DNA of 64,000 nucleotides from an uncultured Ectothiorhodospiraceae bacterium (lineage in GTDB: Bacteria; Pseudomonadota; Gammaproteobacteria; Nitrococcales; Nitrococcaceae): the NCBI GenBank assembly GCA_913055565.1, contig CAJXKP010000001.1, forward strand, positions 1 to 64,000. The letters run 5' to 3'. The notes beneath the pieces are model-generated. The model did not search any database, was not told the origin of the DNA, and saw only the letters and a program-made list of their open reading frames with translations. Of this stretch, positions 27,741 through 37,300 are shown piece after piece. Position 1 is the first letter of the stretch; every line of letters begins with the position of its first letter. The position numbers and the translations under genes were made by a program.

Positions 27741-28612
27741 GAGGCTGGCTCCAGCGCGCCGGAGTCGGCGACGGCGACCGGCTAGCCGTAACGTTCGCGG
27801 CTTCCCTGGGCTTCCATGCCTTCGTCGTCTTTGGGGTTGGCTTCGTGTGGACCCCGCCGGCAAGCAACCAGACCCCGCCCATGCTTGAGGTCACCCTGGC
27901 GCAAGAGCCGCAGGAGAAGGCACCCGACGAGGCCGACTTCATGGCCTCGAAGAATCAGACCGGCGGCGGTGAGGCAGAACAGGCGAACAAACCGCAAGAG
28001 GCCAGCCCACAGACCTCGACCGCGGATAACCAAGGTGAACAGTCCGTGAACGCCGCGCCCCGGGCCAGCGACGCCGACCCCGCGAAGCGCGACAAGCAGA
28101 TCACCGGTAACCAGGAAACAGAGACGGCGCCCAAGGAGCCCGCCCGCCAGGAGACCAAAGAGGTCTCGCCTGCCGAGGTCATCGATGACACGCGCCAGGT
28201 CGCTTCCGAGGAAGCGCTACAGCGGGCACGCGAGGCGGTGGATGCGCGCTACCCCAGTAAACGCTACGTGCGCGCCCGCACGTCATCCCACGCAGCGGCC
28301 TCCTATATGCGCCAATGGGTCAACAAGGTGGAGAGGATCGGCAACCTCAACTACCCGGAGGAGGCGCGTGAGCGCAACCTGACCGGGAGACTGACGCTCG
28401 AGGTCACAGTCCGGCCCGACGGCAGCGTGCGCGAGATCAAGACCCTGAAATCGTCACGCCATGCGGCGCTGGACCAAGCGGCCGAACGCATCGTCGATCT
28501 CGCGGCGCCGTTCTCGGATGTGCCCAAGGAGGTGCTTCAAGGCGATGACCTCCTAGTAATCACACGTACCTGGGCGTTCGACAATGGCCTCAACACGAGA
28601 GGTAGCCGTTAG
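27737..28612 (+). CDS. TonB-family energy transducer (TonB3-like)
   Basis: A 291-residue periplasm-spanning protein. The N-terminal transmembrane anchor is at about residues 17-37 (LAVTFAASLGFHAFVVFGVG, with the TonB-type helix His). A long Gln/Glu/Ala/Pro-rich spacer follows (about 45-150). The C-terminal TonB domain is YPEEARERNLTGRLTLEVTV (about 213-232) with DGSVREIKTLKSS. TonB proteins pass proton-motive energy to outer-membrane receptors. In Pseudomonas the gene in this position is tonB3, reported to affect twitching motility, which fits the neighbouring pil-chp genes. Confidence 0.85.
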   Translation: MRGWLQRAGVGDGDRLAVTFAASLGFHAFVVFGVGFVWTPPASNQTPPMLEVTLAQEPQEKAPDEADFMASKNQTGGGEAEQANKPQEASPQTSTADNQGEQSVNAAPRASDADPAKRDKQITGNQETETAPKEPARQETKEVSPAEVIDDTRQVASEEALQRAREAVDARYPSKRYVRARTSSHAAASYMRQWVNKVERIGNLNYPEEARERNLTGRLTLEVTVRPDGSVREIKTLKSSRHAALDQAAERIVDLAAPFSDVPKEVLQGDDLLVITRTWAFDNGLNTRGSR

Positions 28613-28655
28613 GGCCCTGGTAGCACCCAGCGGGCATTATCGACTCGTTACACAG

Positions 28656-28807
28656 CAGCAATTCCCATTGAGGCCTTCGAGGTGGCCGCGTTAGCCCCTG
28701 TCGAGGGCGTCTGCGGCCACGGAAGGCGCCGTCGAGCCTTTAGGGACGTCCCTCGGTAGGGCTAACGCGACCACGCCCTGCTGGGGATCGCAGAATCAGA
28801 ATTGCGG
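28656..28807 (-). mobile_element. Family A MITE-like element, copy 3 (opposite orientation)
   Basis: A 152-bp copy in the reverse orientation to copies 1, 2, 6 and 7. The ends are CAGCAATTCC and AGAATTGCGG. The 9-bp flanks gttacacag (28647-28655) and gttacacac (28808-28816) match at 8 positions. It lies 43 bp after the TonB stop and before yqgE. It is more diverged, with small internal losses in the central part. Confidence 0.88.
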
Positions 28808-28860
28808 GTTACACACGACGGCGGTTGAGCCGAGCCATACCGGTGACGGATACTAGCGGC

Positions 28861-29424
28861 ATGGGTGAAACGCAGAGCCTAGCGAACCATTTCCTCATCG
28901 CCATGCCGACGCTCGAGGACCCCAACTTCTCGCAGACGGTGACCTATATCTGCGAGCACAAGGACGACGGCGCGCTCGGCATCGTGATCAATCGCCCGTC
29001 GGATCTGACAGTCGCGGAACTGTTCGACCACATGGCCATTGAGGCCAGCGGCGATGTGAATACCGCGGCCCCGGTCTACATCGGCGGCCCGGTACAACGC
29101 GAGCGCGGCTTTGTTATCCACAGCCCACCGGGCGATTGGGATGCCTGCATGGCCGTGGACGAACGGATCGCTATCACCACCTCCCAGGACATTTTGGAGG
29201 CGGCAGCGCGCGGCGAAGGCCCGGAGGACTACCTCGTGGCGCTGGGATATGCGGGCTGGAGCGCAGGCCAGCTCGAGGCGGAGATGGCGAGCAACGCCTG
29301 GCTCAGCGGCCCCGCCGATCCCGAGGTCATCTTCCAACGAGACAACAGCGAGCGCTGGCAGGCCGCAGCGGCTCTGCTCGGTGTCGATCTATCACTGTTA
29401 TCAACCCAGGGCGGCCATGCCTGA
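28861..29424 (+). CDS. yqgE: YqgE/AlgH family (UPF0301) protein
   Basis: A 187-residue cytoplasmic protein of the UPF0301/AlgH family. It opens with the family hallmark LANHFLIAMPTLEDPNF and continues CEHKDDGALGIVINRPS and YIGGPVQRERGFVIH. The biochemical role is unsettled. AlgH has been tied to regulation of virulence and alginate, and the gene almost always precedes ruvX. The ATG at 28861 fits the family N-terminus; an in-frame TTG at 28825 would add 12 residues. It overlaps ruvX by 8 bp. Confidence 0.9.
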   Translation: MGETQSLANHFLIAMPTLEDPNFSQTVTYICEHKDDGALGIVINRPSDLTVAELFDHMAIEASGDVNTAAPVYIGGPVQRERGFVIHSPPGDWDACMAVDERIAITTSQDILEAAARGEGPEDYLVALGYAGWSAGQLEAEMASNAWLSGPADPEVIFQRDNSERWQAAAALLGVDLSLLSTQGGHA

Positions 29425-29860
29425 GAACATCGAAACCGGAACCTATCTCGGCTTTGATTATGGCGCGCGCCGGCTCGGCGTCGCCGTGGGGGAGTCCATC
29501 ACCGGGTCGGCACGATCACTGACGACACTGGACTGCGCAGACGGCGAGCCCGATTGGCATGCCGTCTCCGCGCTGATCGGTGAGTGGCAACCCGTCGCTC
29601 TGGTCGTCGGGCGACCTAGTCACGCCGACGACAGCGCCTCGGAAAGCACGCGCGGTGCGGAGCAGCTGGCCCAGGCGCTCGCCGTGCATACGGGATTGCG
29701 CGTGGCCATGATCGATGAGCGCCTGAGCTCCCACGAGGCCTCGGAGCGGCTGCGCGAGCGCGGCTACACCACGGGGCGCGCGAGCGACCGGCGCGCCCTC
29801 GACGCCGTGGCTGCCGAGGTTATTCTGGAGAGCTGGTTCGCGAGCCGGAGCACGCCATGA
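29417..29860 (+). CDS. ruvX: Holliday junction resolvase-like RuvX (YqgF)
   Basis: A 147-residue RNase H-fold nuclease involved in 16S/pre-rRNA 5' processing and annotated as a putative Holliday junction resolvase. The first strand holds the catalytic Asp in LGFDYGARRLGVAVG, the Glu region is in MIDERLSSHEA, and the last Asp is in DRRALDAVAAEVILE. The start overlaps the yqgE stop, and the stop overlaps the pyrR ATG as ATGA, so yqgE-ruvX-pyrR-pyrB-pyrC' read as one tightly coupled operon. Confidence 0.92.
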   Translation: MPENIETGTYLGFDYGARRLGVAVGESITGSARSLTTLDCADGEPDWHAVSALIGEWQPVALVVGRPSHADDSASESTRGAEQLAQALAVHTGLRVAMIDERLSSHEASERLRERGYTTGRASDRRALDAVAAEVILESWFASRSTP

Positions 29861-30366
29861 CGGCCATACCGGACGTCGAGAGCCTCCTGGCTCGCATGAC
29901 CGCCGGACTAAGCCAGCTACTCGCGGACGGGAGCAACGAGGACGCCCTGTTAGTGGGTATCCACACGGGCGGGGCCTGGCTGGCTGAACGGCTCCACGAG
30001 CGCCTGGGCCTACGAACACCGCTCGGAACGCTCGATATCAGCTTCTATCGGGACGATTTCAGCCGCAAGGGCATGCACCCGGAAGTGCGACCCTCACGGC
30101 TGCCGTTATCCATCGAGGGGCGCCCCGTGATCCTCGTCGATGACGTCCTGTATACCGGGCGAACGGTGCGCGCCGCCCTGAATGAGCTGTTCGACTACGG
30201 CCGTCCCGCGAGCGTTCGATTGGCCGTACTAATCGAGCGGGACGGTCGCGAGCTCCCCGTCGCGGCGGATGTCGCGGGGCATACCCTGACCCTGGGCCGG
30301 GCCGAGCGGATCAAGCTGCGCGGCCCCGACCCGCTACGTATTGAACGAAGCCACGTGGACCCATGA
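29857..30366 (+). CDS. pyrR: PyrR-like uracil phosphoribosyltransferase/regulator
   Basis: A 169-residue type I phosphoribosyltransferase of the PyrR family. The PRPP loop is [17 protein letters not shown] (about 92-108), and an early [13 protein letters not shown] gives the second substrate loop. In Gram-positive bacteria PyrR binds pyr mRNA. In pseudomonads the gene is kept upstream of pyrB, but its regulatory part is less clear. I see no obvious PyrR-type RNA attenuator here. The start overlaps ruvX, and the stop overlaps pyrB by ATGA. Confidence 0.9.
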   Translation: MTAIPDVESLLARMTAGLSQLLADGSNEDALLVGIHTGGAWLAERLHERLGLRTPLGTLDISFYRDDFSRKGMHPEVRPSRLPLSIEGRPVILVDDVLYTGRTVRAALNELFDYGRPASVRLAVLIERDGRELPVAADVAGHTLTLGRAERIKLRGPDPLRIERSHVDP

Positions 30367-31331
30367 GTCAGCAAATCGACGCCAACGGCCAGCTTCGCCA
30401 CTTCCTGACCACCGAAGGACTGCCCCCCGATCTGCTGAACCGGCTGCTCGATACAGCAGACTCGTTCACCGGCGTTATCGACAAGTCGGTCAAGAAGGTA
30501 CCGCTGCTGCGCGGCCGCACGGTCGTCAACCTGTTCTTCGAGCCCAGCACCCGGACGCGCACCACCTTCGAGCTGGCCGCCAAGCGGCTCTCGGCGGACG
30601 TGCTCAACGTGGACATGGGGACCACCAGCGTGAAAGGTGAGAGCCTCGCCGACATGCTGCATAACTTGGAGGCGATGCAGGCCGACCTGTTCGTGGTCCG
30701 TCATGCCGACAGTGGCGCGGCCAACTACATCGCCGACCGTGTCGATGACTCGGTCGCCATCCTCAACGCCGGCGACGGCCGCCATGCCCACCCCACTCAG
30801 GCCATGCTCGACGCGCTGACGATCCGTCGGCACAAGGGTCGCTTTGAGCCGCTCACCGTCGCCATCGTTGGCGACATCCTGCACTCCCGCGTGGCGCGCT
30901 CGCAGATACACGCGCTCAACGGGCTCGCTACCGGCGAGGTTCGGGTCATCGCGCCGCGGACACTACTGCCCGAGGACATCGAGTCCCTCGGGGTCAAGGT
31001 TTATTACGACCCGGATGAGGGGCTCAAGGACGCGGACGTGGTGATCATGCTGCGGCTCCAGCGCGAGCGCATGCAGGGCGCCTTGCTGCCGAGCGAGGGC
31101 GAGTACTTCAAGCGCTACGGCCTGACGCGCGAACGCCTCGCTCGTGCCCATCCCGAGGCGATCGTCATGCACCCCGGCCCCATCAACCGCGGCGTGGAGA
31201 TCGAATCCAGCGTGGCCGATGGCCGCCAGTCGGTGATCCTGGAACAGGTAACGAATGGCATCGCCATCCGGATGGCGGTTATGTCCACGGTCTTGGGCGC
31301 CTACCATGACGCCGGGAGGGAAGCCGAATGA
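30363..31331 (+). CDS. pyrB: Aspartate carbamoyltransferase catalytic subunit
   Basis: PyrB joins carbamoyl phosphate and aspartate in the first committed step of pyrimidine synthesis. The 322 residues show the carbamoyl-phosphate loop [17 protein letters not shown] (about 59-75), the 80s-loop [15 protein letters not shown] (about 141-148) and the late [13 protein letters not shown]. The enzyme is of the Pseudomonas type, in which PyrB assembles with an inactive dihydroorotase rather than with PyrI. The next gene is exactly such a partner, and the stop overlaps its ATG. Confidence 0.95.
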   Translation: MSQQIDANGQLRHFLTTEGLPPDLLNRLLDTADSFTGVIDKSVKKVPLLRGRTVVNLFFEPSTRTRTTFELAAKRLSADVLNVDMGTTSVKGESLADMLHNLEAMQADLFVVRHADSGAANYIADRVDDSVAILNAGDGRHAHPTQAMLDALTIRRHKGRFEPLTVAIVGDILHSRVARSQIHALNGLATGEVRVIAPRTLLPEDIESLGVKVYYDPDEGLKDADVVIMLRLQRERMQGALLPSEGEYFKRYGLTRERLARAHPEAIVMHPGPINRGVEIESSVADGRQSVILEQVTNGIAIRMAVMSTVLGAYHDAGREAE

Positions 31332-32614
31332 GTCGGCTTCGGATCACCGGCGGTCGTATCATCGACCCGGCCTCCGGGCGCGATGAACACGGCGACGTCC
31401 TCATTTGCCAGGGCGTCATCGAGTCGATCGGCGGCCAAAGCGACGGCGATCAGGCCGAAACCATCATCGACGCCTGTGGCCAAATCGTCTGCCCCGGTCT
31501 GATCGACCTCGCAGCGCGCCTAGGCGAGCCGGGCTCCGAGAACAAGGCCACCATTGCGAGTGAGTCGGCGGCGGCCGTCGCAGGCGGTATTACAACACTG
31601 GCACTGCCGCCGGACACCAGCCCCGCGATCGACGCCCCCTCGGTGGTCGAGCTCATCCGCCGACGCGCTAGTGATGCCGATGCCGCCCGGGTCCTGCCGC
31701 TGGGAGCGCTCACGCGCGGCCTCGAGGGCGAATTGCTGGCCGATATGGCGGGATTGCAGCGCGCCGGCTGCCCCGCGGTCAGCGATGGCGGCCACGCCAT
31801 ACCGGATAGCCTCGTCCTCCAGCGCGCCCTGGCCTATGCGGCCACGTTCGCTATCCCGACGCTACTCAGCGCCACCGATCCCGATCTCGACGATGGCTGT
31901 CTCCATGACGGCCCCGTCGCCACACGCCTGGGCCTGCCCACGATTCCGGCGGCAGCCGAGACCGCCGGGCTGGGGCGTACGCTGGCGATAGCCGCCGGCC
32001 TGGAGGTGCCTATCCATGTCGGCCATCTCTCGGCCCGCGCTAGCCTGCCAGTACTCCGCCAGGCACGAGCCGGGGGCGGCCGCGTCACCGCCGATGTCGC
32101 CATCCACCAACTCTTCTTTACCCAACAGGATGCGGCAGGCTTCGACGCCAACTTCCACCTCCGGCCACCCCTTCGCACCACCAGCGATCGCGAGGCGCTG
32201 CGTCGCGCCGTCGCCGACGGCGAGATCCAGGTCGTCTGCTCTGACCATACGCCCCAAGATGCCGACGCCAAGGAGGGGCCCTTCGGCCGCACCCAACCCG
32301 GCGCCAGCGGGCTCGACACGCTACTGCCCATGGTCCTGCGGTTGGTCGAAGAGGGGGTTACCGACCTCTTAACCGCACTCGGCACCGTTACCAGTGCGCC
32401 TGCCCAGGTGCTCGGCCTATCCACGGGTCGGCTAGCGCCCGGCGCACCGGCCGACGTCTGCGTCCTCGATCCCGAGGGGCTGGGCTGGTGCCGCACCGAG
32501 CGACTGCGCAGCCAGGGACTCAACGCACCCTTCCTGGGCTGGGAGATGACGGGCCTCGTTAACGCAACCGTGGTTGGCGGACGCGTCGTCTACCGCCGTC
32601 ATGAGCACGCCTGA
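31328..32614 (+). CDS. pyrC': Non-catalytic dihydroorotase-like subunit (PyrC', PyrX)
   Basis: A 428-residue amidohydrolase-fold protein next to pyrB. Active dihydroorotases carry an HxH metal motif after PGLID; here the stretch reads [15 protein letters not shown], with both histidines gone. LALPPDT replaces the usual ...MPNT motif. The late [15 protein letters not shown] segment is kept. In Pseudomonas an equivalent inactive PyrC' is structurally needed to assemble the aspartate carbamoyltransferase dodecamer. The same role is inferred here, so a real dihydroorotase gene should exist elsewhere in the genome. Confidence 0.9.
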   Translation: MSRLRITGGRIIDPASGRDEHGDVLICQGVIESIGGQSDGDQAETIIDACGQIVCPGLIDLAARLGEPGSENKATIASESAAAVAGGITTLALPPDTSPAIDAPSVVELIRRRASDADAARVLPLGALTRGLEGELLADMAGLQRAGCPAVSDGGHAIPDSLVLQRALAYAATFAIPTLLSATDPDLDDGCLHDGPVATRLGLPTIPAAAETAGLGRTLAIAAGLEVPIHVGHLSARASLPVLRQARAGGGRVTADVAIHQLFFTQQDAAGFDANFHLRPPLRTTSDREALRRAVADGEIQVVCSDHTPQDADAKEGPFGRTQPGASGLDTLLPMVLRLVEEGVTDLLTALGTVTSAPAQVLGLSTGRLAPGAPADVCVLDPEGLGWCRTERLRSQGLNAPFLGWEMTGLVNATVVGGRVVYRRHEHA

Positions 32615-33311
32615 AGCACGCATCGCGGACAACACCCCGGCGCAAGACGGCTGGCGCCTGCTGCGCGTTCACAGCAGCCCATCCCATCCCCTCGAACCCG
32701 GGCAATGGCTGGAGCTAGCGGCAGGCGACAAAGCCGCCGCGGTCGCTGTCTACCGCTTCCACGCCGGCGAGGGATGGTGGGCGGGCCTGTTGTCCCCCGA
32801 ACACCGCCTGGCCGAACTGCGGCCGGGCGACACCGTCAGCGTGGCAGGCCTCCATGGCCAGCCTTTGCCTCGTCCAGACAGCGCCACCGTCATGCTGGGC
32901 GTCGGCGAAGGTGTGGGACCGGTCTTGGCGCGTGCCGAGGAGGCCGACCAACCCCCGGAGTTGGTCCTGATGGGCGACACCTCAGGGCTGCCAGTGCGCC
33001 TCTGCCCCTCGCGCTTCGTCGTCAACGACCTCCCCGGCGAGGTAATGGCCGGCGTGGCCCCCCTGGAGGCCGCCGGCGTCGTGGCCCGCGTTGCCATACC
33101 GGGCAACCGCCCCGGTTGCTACGACGGCGACGCCTTTGAGCTGCTACGCCACTACCTGGCTAGCCGCCAGATAGCGGGCCACGCCCCACCGCGCCGACTC
33201 ATCGCCGCGGCCCCCTGGCGCCTTCTGGCCCCGTGGCATAGCGCACTCGCGCAGCGCTTCGATGCCGTGCATTGCCTCGAGCTACCCGCTAGCGACGCTC
33301 ATCCTCGCTGA
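32601..33311 (+). CDS. Ferredoxin-reductase-fold protein, PyrK-like but without cysteine cluster
   Basis: A 236-residue protein at the end of the pyr operon, starting 14 bp inside pyrC'. The pattern fits the ferredoxin-NADP reductase superfamily: HPLEPGQWLELAAG (compare PGQF of the flavin domain), VMLGVGEGVGPVLARAE (a GxGxGxxP-like nucleotide loop), then LVLMGDTSGLPVR and IAAAPWRLLAPW in the place of the terminal AxGP motif. The C-terminal 2Fe-2S cysteines of PyrK are absent. It may serve dihydroorotate oxidation or be an uncharacterised partner. It overlaps convergent pilU by 23 bp. Confidence 0.5.
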   Translation: MSTPEARIADNTPAQDGWRLLRVHSSPSHPLEPGQWLELAAGDKAAAVAVYRFHAGEGWWAGLLSPEHRLAELRPGDTVSVAGLHGQPLPRPDSATVMLGVGEGVGPVLARAEEADQPPELVLMGDTSGLPVRLCPSRFVVNDLPGEVMAGVAPLEAAGVVARVAIPGNRPGCYDGDAFELLRHYLASRQIAGHAPPRRLIAAAPWRLLAPWHSALAQRFDAVHCLELPASDAHPR

Positions 33312-34419
33312 GCAGGCTCATGTTCTGCGCCGCTTGGTCCATCTTCTCGCTGGCGCCGGTATCCTGGAGCTTGGCCATCAGACGGACCTCGTTGGCGGAA
33401 TCGGCGTGGCGCAACGCGTCCTCATAGGTGATCCGGCCCTGCTGGTATAGCGAGTACAGGTGCTGGTCGAAGGTCTGCATGCCGATCTCACCGGAGCGCT
33501 TCATGATCTCCTTGAGCTCATGGACCTCGCCCTTGGCGATCTTGTCCGACACCAGCGGGCTCCCGAGCAGGACCTCAATGGCGGCCACGCGCCCCGCGCC
33601 ATCCGGCATCGGGATCAGTTGCTGCGCCAAAACCCCCTTGAGATTCAGCGACAGATCGGTGAACAGCTGCTCGTGCATCTCACTAGGGAAGAAGTTCACG
33701 ATCCGATCCATGGCCTGGTTGGCATTATTCGCGTGCAGCGTCGCCAGGCAGAAATGCCCTGTCTCGGCGAACGCGATCGCCTGTTCCATGGTCTCGCGCG
33801 TACGGATCTCGCCGATCAAAATCACATCGGGCGCCTGGCGCAGGGTATTCTGCAGCGCCACCTCGAAGGACGCCGTATCCATGCCCACCTCGCGCTGGCT
33901 AACGATGCAGCCCTGGTGGGCATGCATGTACTCGATGGGATCCTCGATGGTGATGATATGGCCAGTACTATTAGCGTTGCGGTAGCCGATCATCGAGGCC
34001 AGCGAGGTCGACTTACCCGTGCCGGTACCACCGACGAAGATACACAGCCCCCGCTTGGTCATCGCCAGCTCCTGTATGATCGGCGGCAGCCCAAGCTCCT
34101 CGACGGTCGGGATCTCGGTCTCGATGCGGCGTAGGACCATCGACGCCTGGCTGCGCTGATAGAACGCGCTCACGCGGAAGCGGCCGAGCCCGGCGGCACT
34201 GATGGCGAAATTGCATTCGAACGATTCCTCGAACTGGGCCTTCTGGCGCTCGGTCATGATCGAGGTCACGGCCTGATAGGCCTGCTCGGGGCTGAGCTTG
34301 CTCTTGGTAACCGGTGCGATGCGACCGGCAACCTTCATACACGGCGGCATACCCGGCGTGATGAACAGATCCGAGCCCTTCTTGGAGACCATCATCTCCA
34401 GTAGCGCATTGAAATCCAT
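33289..34419 (-). CDS. pilU: Type IV pilus retraction ATPase PilU
   Basis: A 376-residue hexameric secretion-type ATPase, the PilT paralogue that assists pilus retraction. Visible are Walker A FVGGTGTGKSTSLASMIGY (about 127-145), the Asp box (ITIEDPIEYMH) with the following QREVGMDTASFE, Walker B-type RQAPDVILIGEIR and the His box ATLHANNANQAMDRI. The C-terminal tail (KLQDTGASEKMDQAAQNM) is longer than in PilT, as usual for PilU. GGAGGAGAG precedes the ATG. It lies 203 bp downstream of pilT, with a hairpin in the gap. Confidence 0.94.
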   Translation of the reverse strand: MDFNALLEMMVSKKGSDLFITPGMPPCMKVAGRIAPVTKSKLSPEQAYQAVTSIMTERQKAQFEESFECNFAISAAGLGRFRVSAFYQRSQASMVLRRIETEIPTVEELGLPPIIQELAMTKRGLCIFVGGTGTGKSTSLASMIGYRNANSTGHIITIEDPIEYMHAHQGCIVSQREVGMDTASFEVALQNTLRQAPDVILIGEIRTRETMEQAIAFAETGHFCLATLHANNANQAMDRIVNFFPSEMHEQLFTDLSLNLKGVLAQQLIPMPDGAGRVAAIEVLLGSPLVSDKIAKGEVHELKEIMKRSGEIGMQTFDQHLYSLYQQGRITYEDALRHADSANEVRLMAKLQDTGASEKMDQAAQNMSLLSEDERR

Positions 34420-34552
34420 AAGATTGTCTCTCCTCCCGACTCACTATCGGGCTTTTGTTGAGCACAGGGTTACGAATGCAGCCGCCGGTCCTAGCGCGCA
34501 CCGCCCCGGCGTGGCCTCGGCACTCGCCCCCGCGTCGGCTGTCGCCGCCGTA

Positions 34553-34589
34553 CCGCACGGCGCGGGCCTGCTCGCGGCCTGCCGTGCGG
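34553..34589. terminator. Strong hairpin between pilT and pilU
   Basis: CCGCACGGC (34553-34561) and GCCGTGCGG (34581-34589) form a perfect 9-bp stem with a 19-base GC-rich loop. It lies in the 203-bp gap between pilT (upstream on the minus strand) and pilU. It could end or reduce read-through from pilT, or act as an mRNA-processing stem. Confidence 0.45.
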
Positions 34590-34622
34590 CGTTAGGCGGG
34601 TATCGCCCACCGCATTCGCCGG

Positions 34623-35660
34623 TTAGTTCAAGGATTCCTTGTCGTTGGCCTTGAGGCGGGCCTCCGCCTTGGTCACGAACCCTTCCCTCACCAGCTTTTG
34701 CAAATGCTGGTCCAGGGTCTGCATGCCCGACGACTGGCCGGTCTGGATGGCGGAATACATCTGGGCCACCTTGTCCTCACGAATGAGGTTCCGAATGGCC
34801 GCGGTGCCGACCATGATCTCGTGCGCCGCTACGCGACCGCCGCCTACCTTCTTCAACAGGCTCTGGGAGATAACGGCACGCAACGACTCCGAGAGCATAG
34901 AGCGCACCATCGATTTCTCCGCTGCCGGGAAGACGTCGATGATGCGATCGATGGTCTTCGCTGCCGAGCTCGTATGCAGGGTACCGAAGACGAGATGACC
35001 GGTCTCCGCCGCCGTTAGGGCCAAGCGAATGGTCTCGAGGTCGCGCAGCTCGCCGACCAGAACGACATCCGGATCCTCGCGCAGCGCCGAGCGCAACGCC
35101 TCCGCGAACCCGAGGGTATCGCGATGGAGCTCGCGCTGATTGATCAAGCTCTTCTTCGAGTCGTGCACGAACTCGATGGGATCCTCGATGGTGAGGATAT
35201 GCTCATAGGAATTCTCGTTCTTGTAGTCGACCATCGCGGCCAGCGTCGTCGACTTACCCGAGCCCGTCGGCCCCGTGACCAGGACGATCCCGCGCGGGTT
35301 GTCCGAGATGTCCTTAAAGATCTTCGGCGCCCCCAGATCCTCCAGCGACAGGACGGTTGACGGGATGGTTCGGAAGACCGCGCTGGCGCCGCGGTTCTGG
35401 TTGTAGGCGTTGACACGAAAGCGTGCGACGCCCTTGATCTCGAACGAGAAGTCGACCTCCAGGAACTCATCGTAATCCCGGCGCTGCTTGTCGTTCATAA
35501 TGTCGTAGATCAGGCCATGGACCTCCTGGTGCTCCATGGCCGGGAGGTTGATTCGACGGATATCGCCGTCGACGCGTATCATCGGCGGTAATCCCGACGA
35601 CAAGTGCAGATCCGAGGCGTCGTTCTTCACCGCAAAGGCGAGGAGATCCGCAATATCCAT
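34623..35660 (-). CDS. pilT: Type IV pilus retraction ATPase PilT
   Basis: A 345-residue ATPase that powers pilus retraction and twitching motility. The N-terminal PAS-like domain has DLLAFAVKNDASDLHLSSGL. Walker A is LVTGPTGSGKSTTLAAMVDY (about 127-146), the Asp box ILTIEDPIEFVH, Walker B SALREDPDVVLVGELRD and the His box FGTLHTSSAAKTIDRIID. The family AIRNLIRE motif is present (AAIRNLIREDKVAQM). GAGGGAT precedes the ATG. It is divergent from yggS with about 90 bp of shared upstream DNA. Confidence 0.96.
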   Translation of the reverse strand: MDIADLLAFAVKNDASDLHLSSGLPPMIRVDGDIRRINLPAMEHQEVHGLIYDIMNDKQRRDYDEFLEVDFSFEIKGVARFRVNAYNQNRGASAVFRTIPSTVLSLEDLGAPKIFKDISDNPRGIVLVTGPTGSGKSTTLAAMVDYKNENSYEHILTIEDPIEFVHDSKKSLINQRELHRDTLGFAEALRSALREDPDVVLVGELRDLETIRLALTAAETGHLVFGTLHTSSAAKTIDRIIDVFPAAEKSMVRSMLSESLRAVISQSLLKKVGGGRVAAHEIMVGTAAIRNLIREDKVAQMYSAIQTGQSSGMQTLDQHLQKLVREGFVTKAEARLKANDKESLN

Positions 35661-35749
35661 CCATATCCCTCATCGGGTCTGTGTTTGGCCGTGCTGCCAC
35701 TATCGGCAGCGCCCGAATCAACCTACAGGCCTTCCCGGGACCAGGCAAT

Positions 35750-36439
35750 ATGACTGACACCGACGGTCACCTCGCAGCGGTCCACGAACGCCTCCGAAAT
35801 GCCTGTCGGCGCGCCGGCCGTAACCCCGAGGATGTGGGTCTGATCGCCGTCAGCAAGCGTCAGACGGTGGCCGCCATCCGCGACGCCTATGCAGCCGGCC
35901 AGAGGGCGTTTGGCGAGAACTACCTCCAGGAGGGGCTGGACAAGCAGCAGGCCCTGGCCGAGCTGGCCATTAGCTGGCATTTCGTCGGGCCACTGCAGTC
36001 CAATAAGACCAAGGCGGCCGCGGAGCACTTCGACTGGGTTCACACAGTCGACCGACTCAAGATCGCTCAGCGCCTGGCACAGCACCGCCACGCATCCGCG
36101 ACCGACGCCCCCCTGGATTGCTGCATTCAGGTCAACCTAAGCGGTGAGACGAGCAAATCGGGCGCCACCGCGGCCGAACTGCCCGAGCTCGCGCATGCCG
36201 TGGCTCGCCTGCCCGGCCTACGGCTGCGCGGGCTGATGACGCTGCCGGAACCGGCCGACAACGAAGCGGACCAACGTGCCCCGTTCGCCGAGTTGCGTCG
36301 GCTGCTCGAAGAGCTGCGCAGCGAGGGCCTCGCTCTCGACACCTTGTCCATGGGGATGAGCGCTGACCTTGAGGCGGCCATACTGGAGGGCGCGACCCTG
36401 GTGCGCATCGGCACAGCGGTCTTCGGGCCGCGCGACTAG
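35750..36439 (+). CDS. yggS: Pyridoxal-phosphate homeostasis protein YggS
   Basis: A 229-residue TIM-barrel PLP-binding protein (COG0325). The Schiff-base lysine is in LIAVSKRQ (about residue 36), and further family motifs are FGENYLQEG, WHFVGPLQSNK and the late LSMGMSADLEAAI that holds the phosphate. It buffers free PLP and affects amino-acid pools. The ATG at 35750 is preferred to an upstream in-frame start because it begins at the conserved N-terminal helix. The order yggS-proC-yggT after pilT is standard in Gammaproteobacteria. Confidence 0.92.
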   Translation: MTDTDGHLAAVHERLRNACRRAGRNPEDVGLIAVSKRQTVAAIRDAYAAGQRAFGENYLQEGLDKQQALAELAISWHFVGPLQSNKTKAAAEHFDWVHTVDRLKIAQRLAQHRHASATDAPLDCCIQVNLSGETSKSGATAAELPELAHAVARLPGLRLRGLMTLPEPADNEADQRAPFAELRRLLEELRSEGLALDTLSMGMSADLEAAILEGATLVRIGTAVFGPRD

Positions 36440-36472
36440 CCCGACAACGGGAACGGATCAGAGAGGACAACC

Positions 36473-37300
36473 ATGAGCGACAGCACGATCGCTTTCATCG
36501 GCGGCGGCAACATGGCGCGTAGCCTGATCGGCGGACTAATCGCCCACGGCACCCCGCCGGCCCGTATTCGCGTCGCGGATCCGGACGCCGACCAGCGCGA
36601 GACCCTGGCCGCACGGCTGGGCGTGACGGTCACCGCCAGCAACAGCGAGGCCGTTACGGGCGCGGACGTTGTGGTTCTGGCCGTCAAACCCGCTCATATC
36701 AAGACGGTCGCGGACGAGCTGGCCAGCCAGCTCCGCGCCCAGGCGAGCCTGACCATCTCGATCGCCGCCGGGGTGCGCGAGACGGACATCAGCCGCTGGC
36801 TCGGCGGCGGCGTGCCCGTTGTCCGTTGTATGCCGAACACGCCGTCACTGCTGCAATCCGGCATGACGGCGCTGTACGCGAATGAGCATGTCTCGCAAGC
36901 ACACCGGTCACTGAGCGAAACGATGCTTCAGGCGGTGGGCGAGATCGAGTGGATCGCGGACGAGGGACTCATGGACGCGGTAACGGCCGTTTCCGGCAGC
37001 GGCCCCGCCTACTTCTTCCTGGTCATGGAGGCCATGGAGGCGGCTGGCGCCGAACTGGGGCTGGATCCGGCGAGCGCGCGGCGGCTGACCCTGGCGACAG
37101 CACTAGGCGCGGCCCGTATGGCCAATGACAGCGACGAGGATCCAGCCACGCTCCGTCAGCGCGTCACCTCGCCCGGCGGGACCACCGAGGCCGCCACCAA
37201 GGCCCTGGAGACCGGCGATATCCACGCCGTTTTCCAGCGCGCGCTGGCCACGGCAACCGAGCGGGCTCGCGAGCTCGGGGATCAACTGGGGAACCAATAA
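36473..37300 (+). CDS. proC: Pyrroline-5-carboxylate reductase
   Basis: ProC reduces P5C to proline with NAD(P)H. The 275 residues start with the Rossmann motif IAFIGGGNMARSLIGGL (about 6-22). They contain VRCMPNTPSLLQSGMTALY and the signature SGSGPAYFFLVMEAMEAAG (about 171-189), ending RVTSPGGTTEAA. The ribosome site is AGAGGACAACC. The stop overlaps the yggT ATG by one base. Proline is also a compatible solute, which would suit a halophile, although biosynthesis is the basic role. Confidence 0.95.
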   Translation: MSDSTIAFIGGGNMARSLIGGLIAHGTPPARIRVADPDADQRETLAARLGVTVTASNSEAVTGADVVVLAVKPAHIKTVADELASQLRAQASLTISIAAGVRETDISRWLGGGVPVVRCMPNTPSLLQSGMTALYANEHVSQAHRSLSETMLQAVGEIEWIADEGLMDAVTAVSGSGPAYFFLVMEAMEAAGAELGLDPASARRLTLATALGAARMANDSDEDPATLRQRVTSPGGTTEAATKALETGDIHAVFQRALATATERARELGDQLGNQ

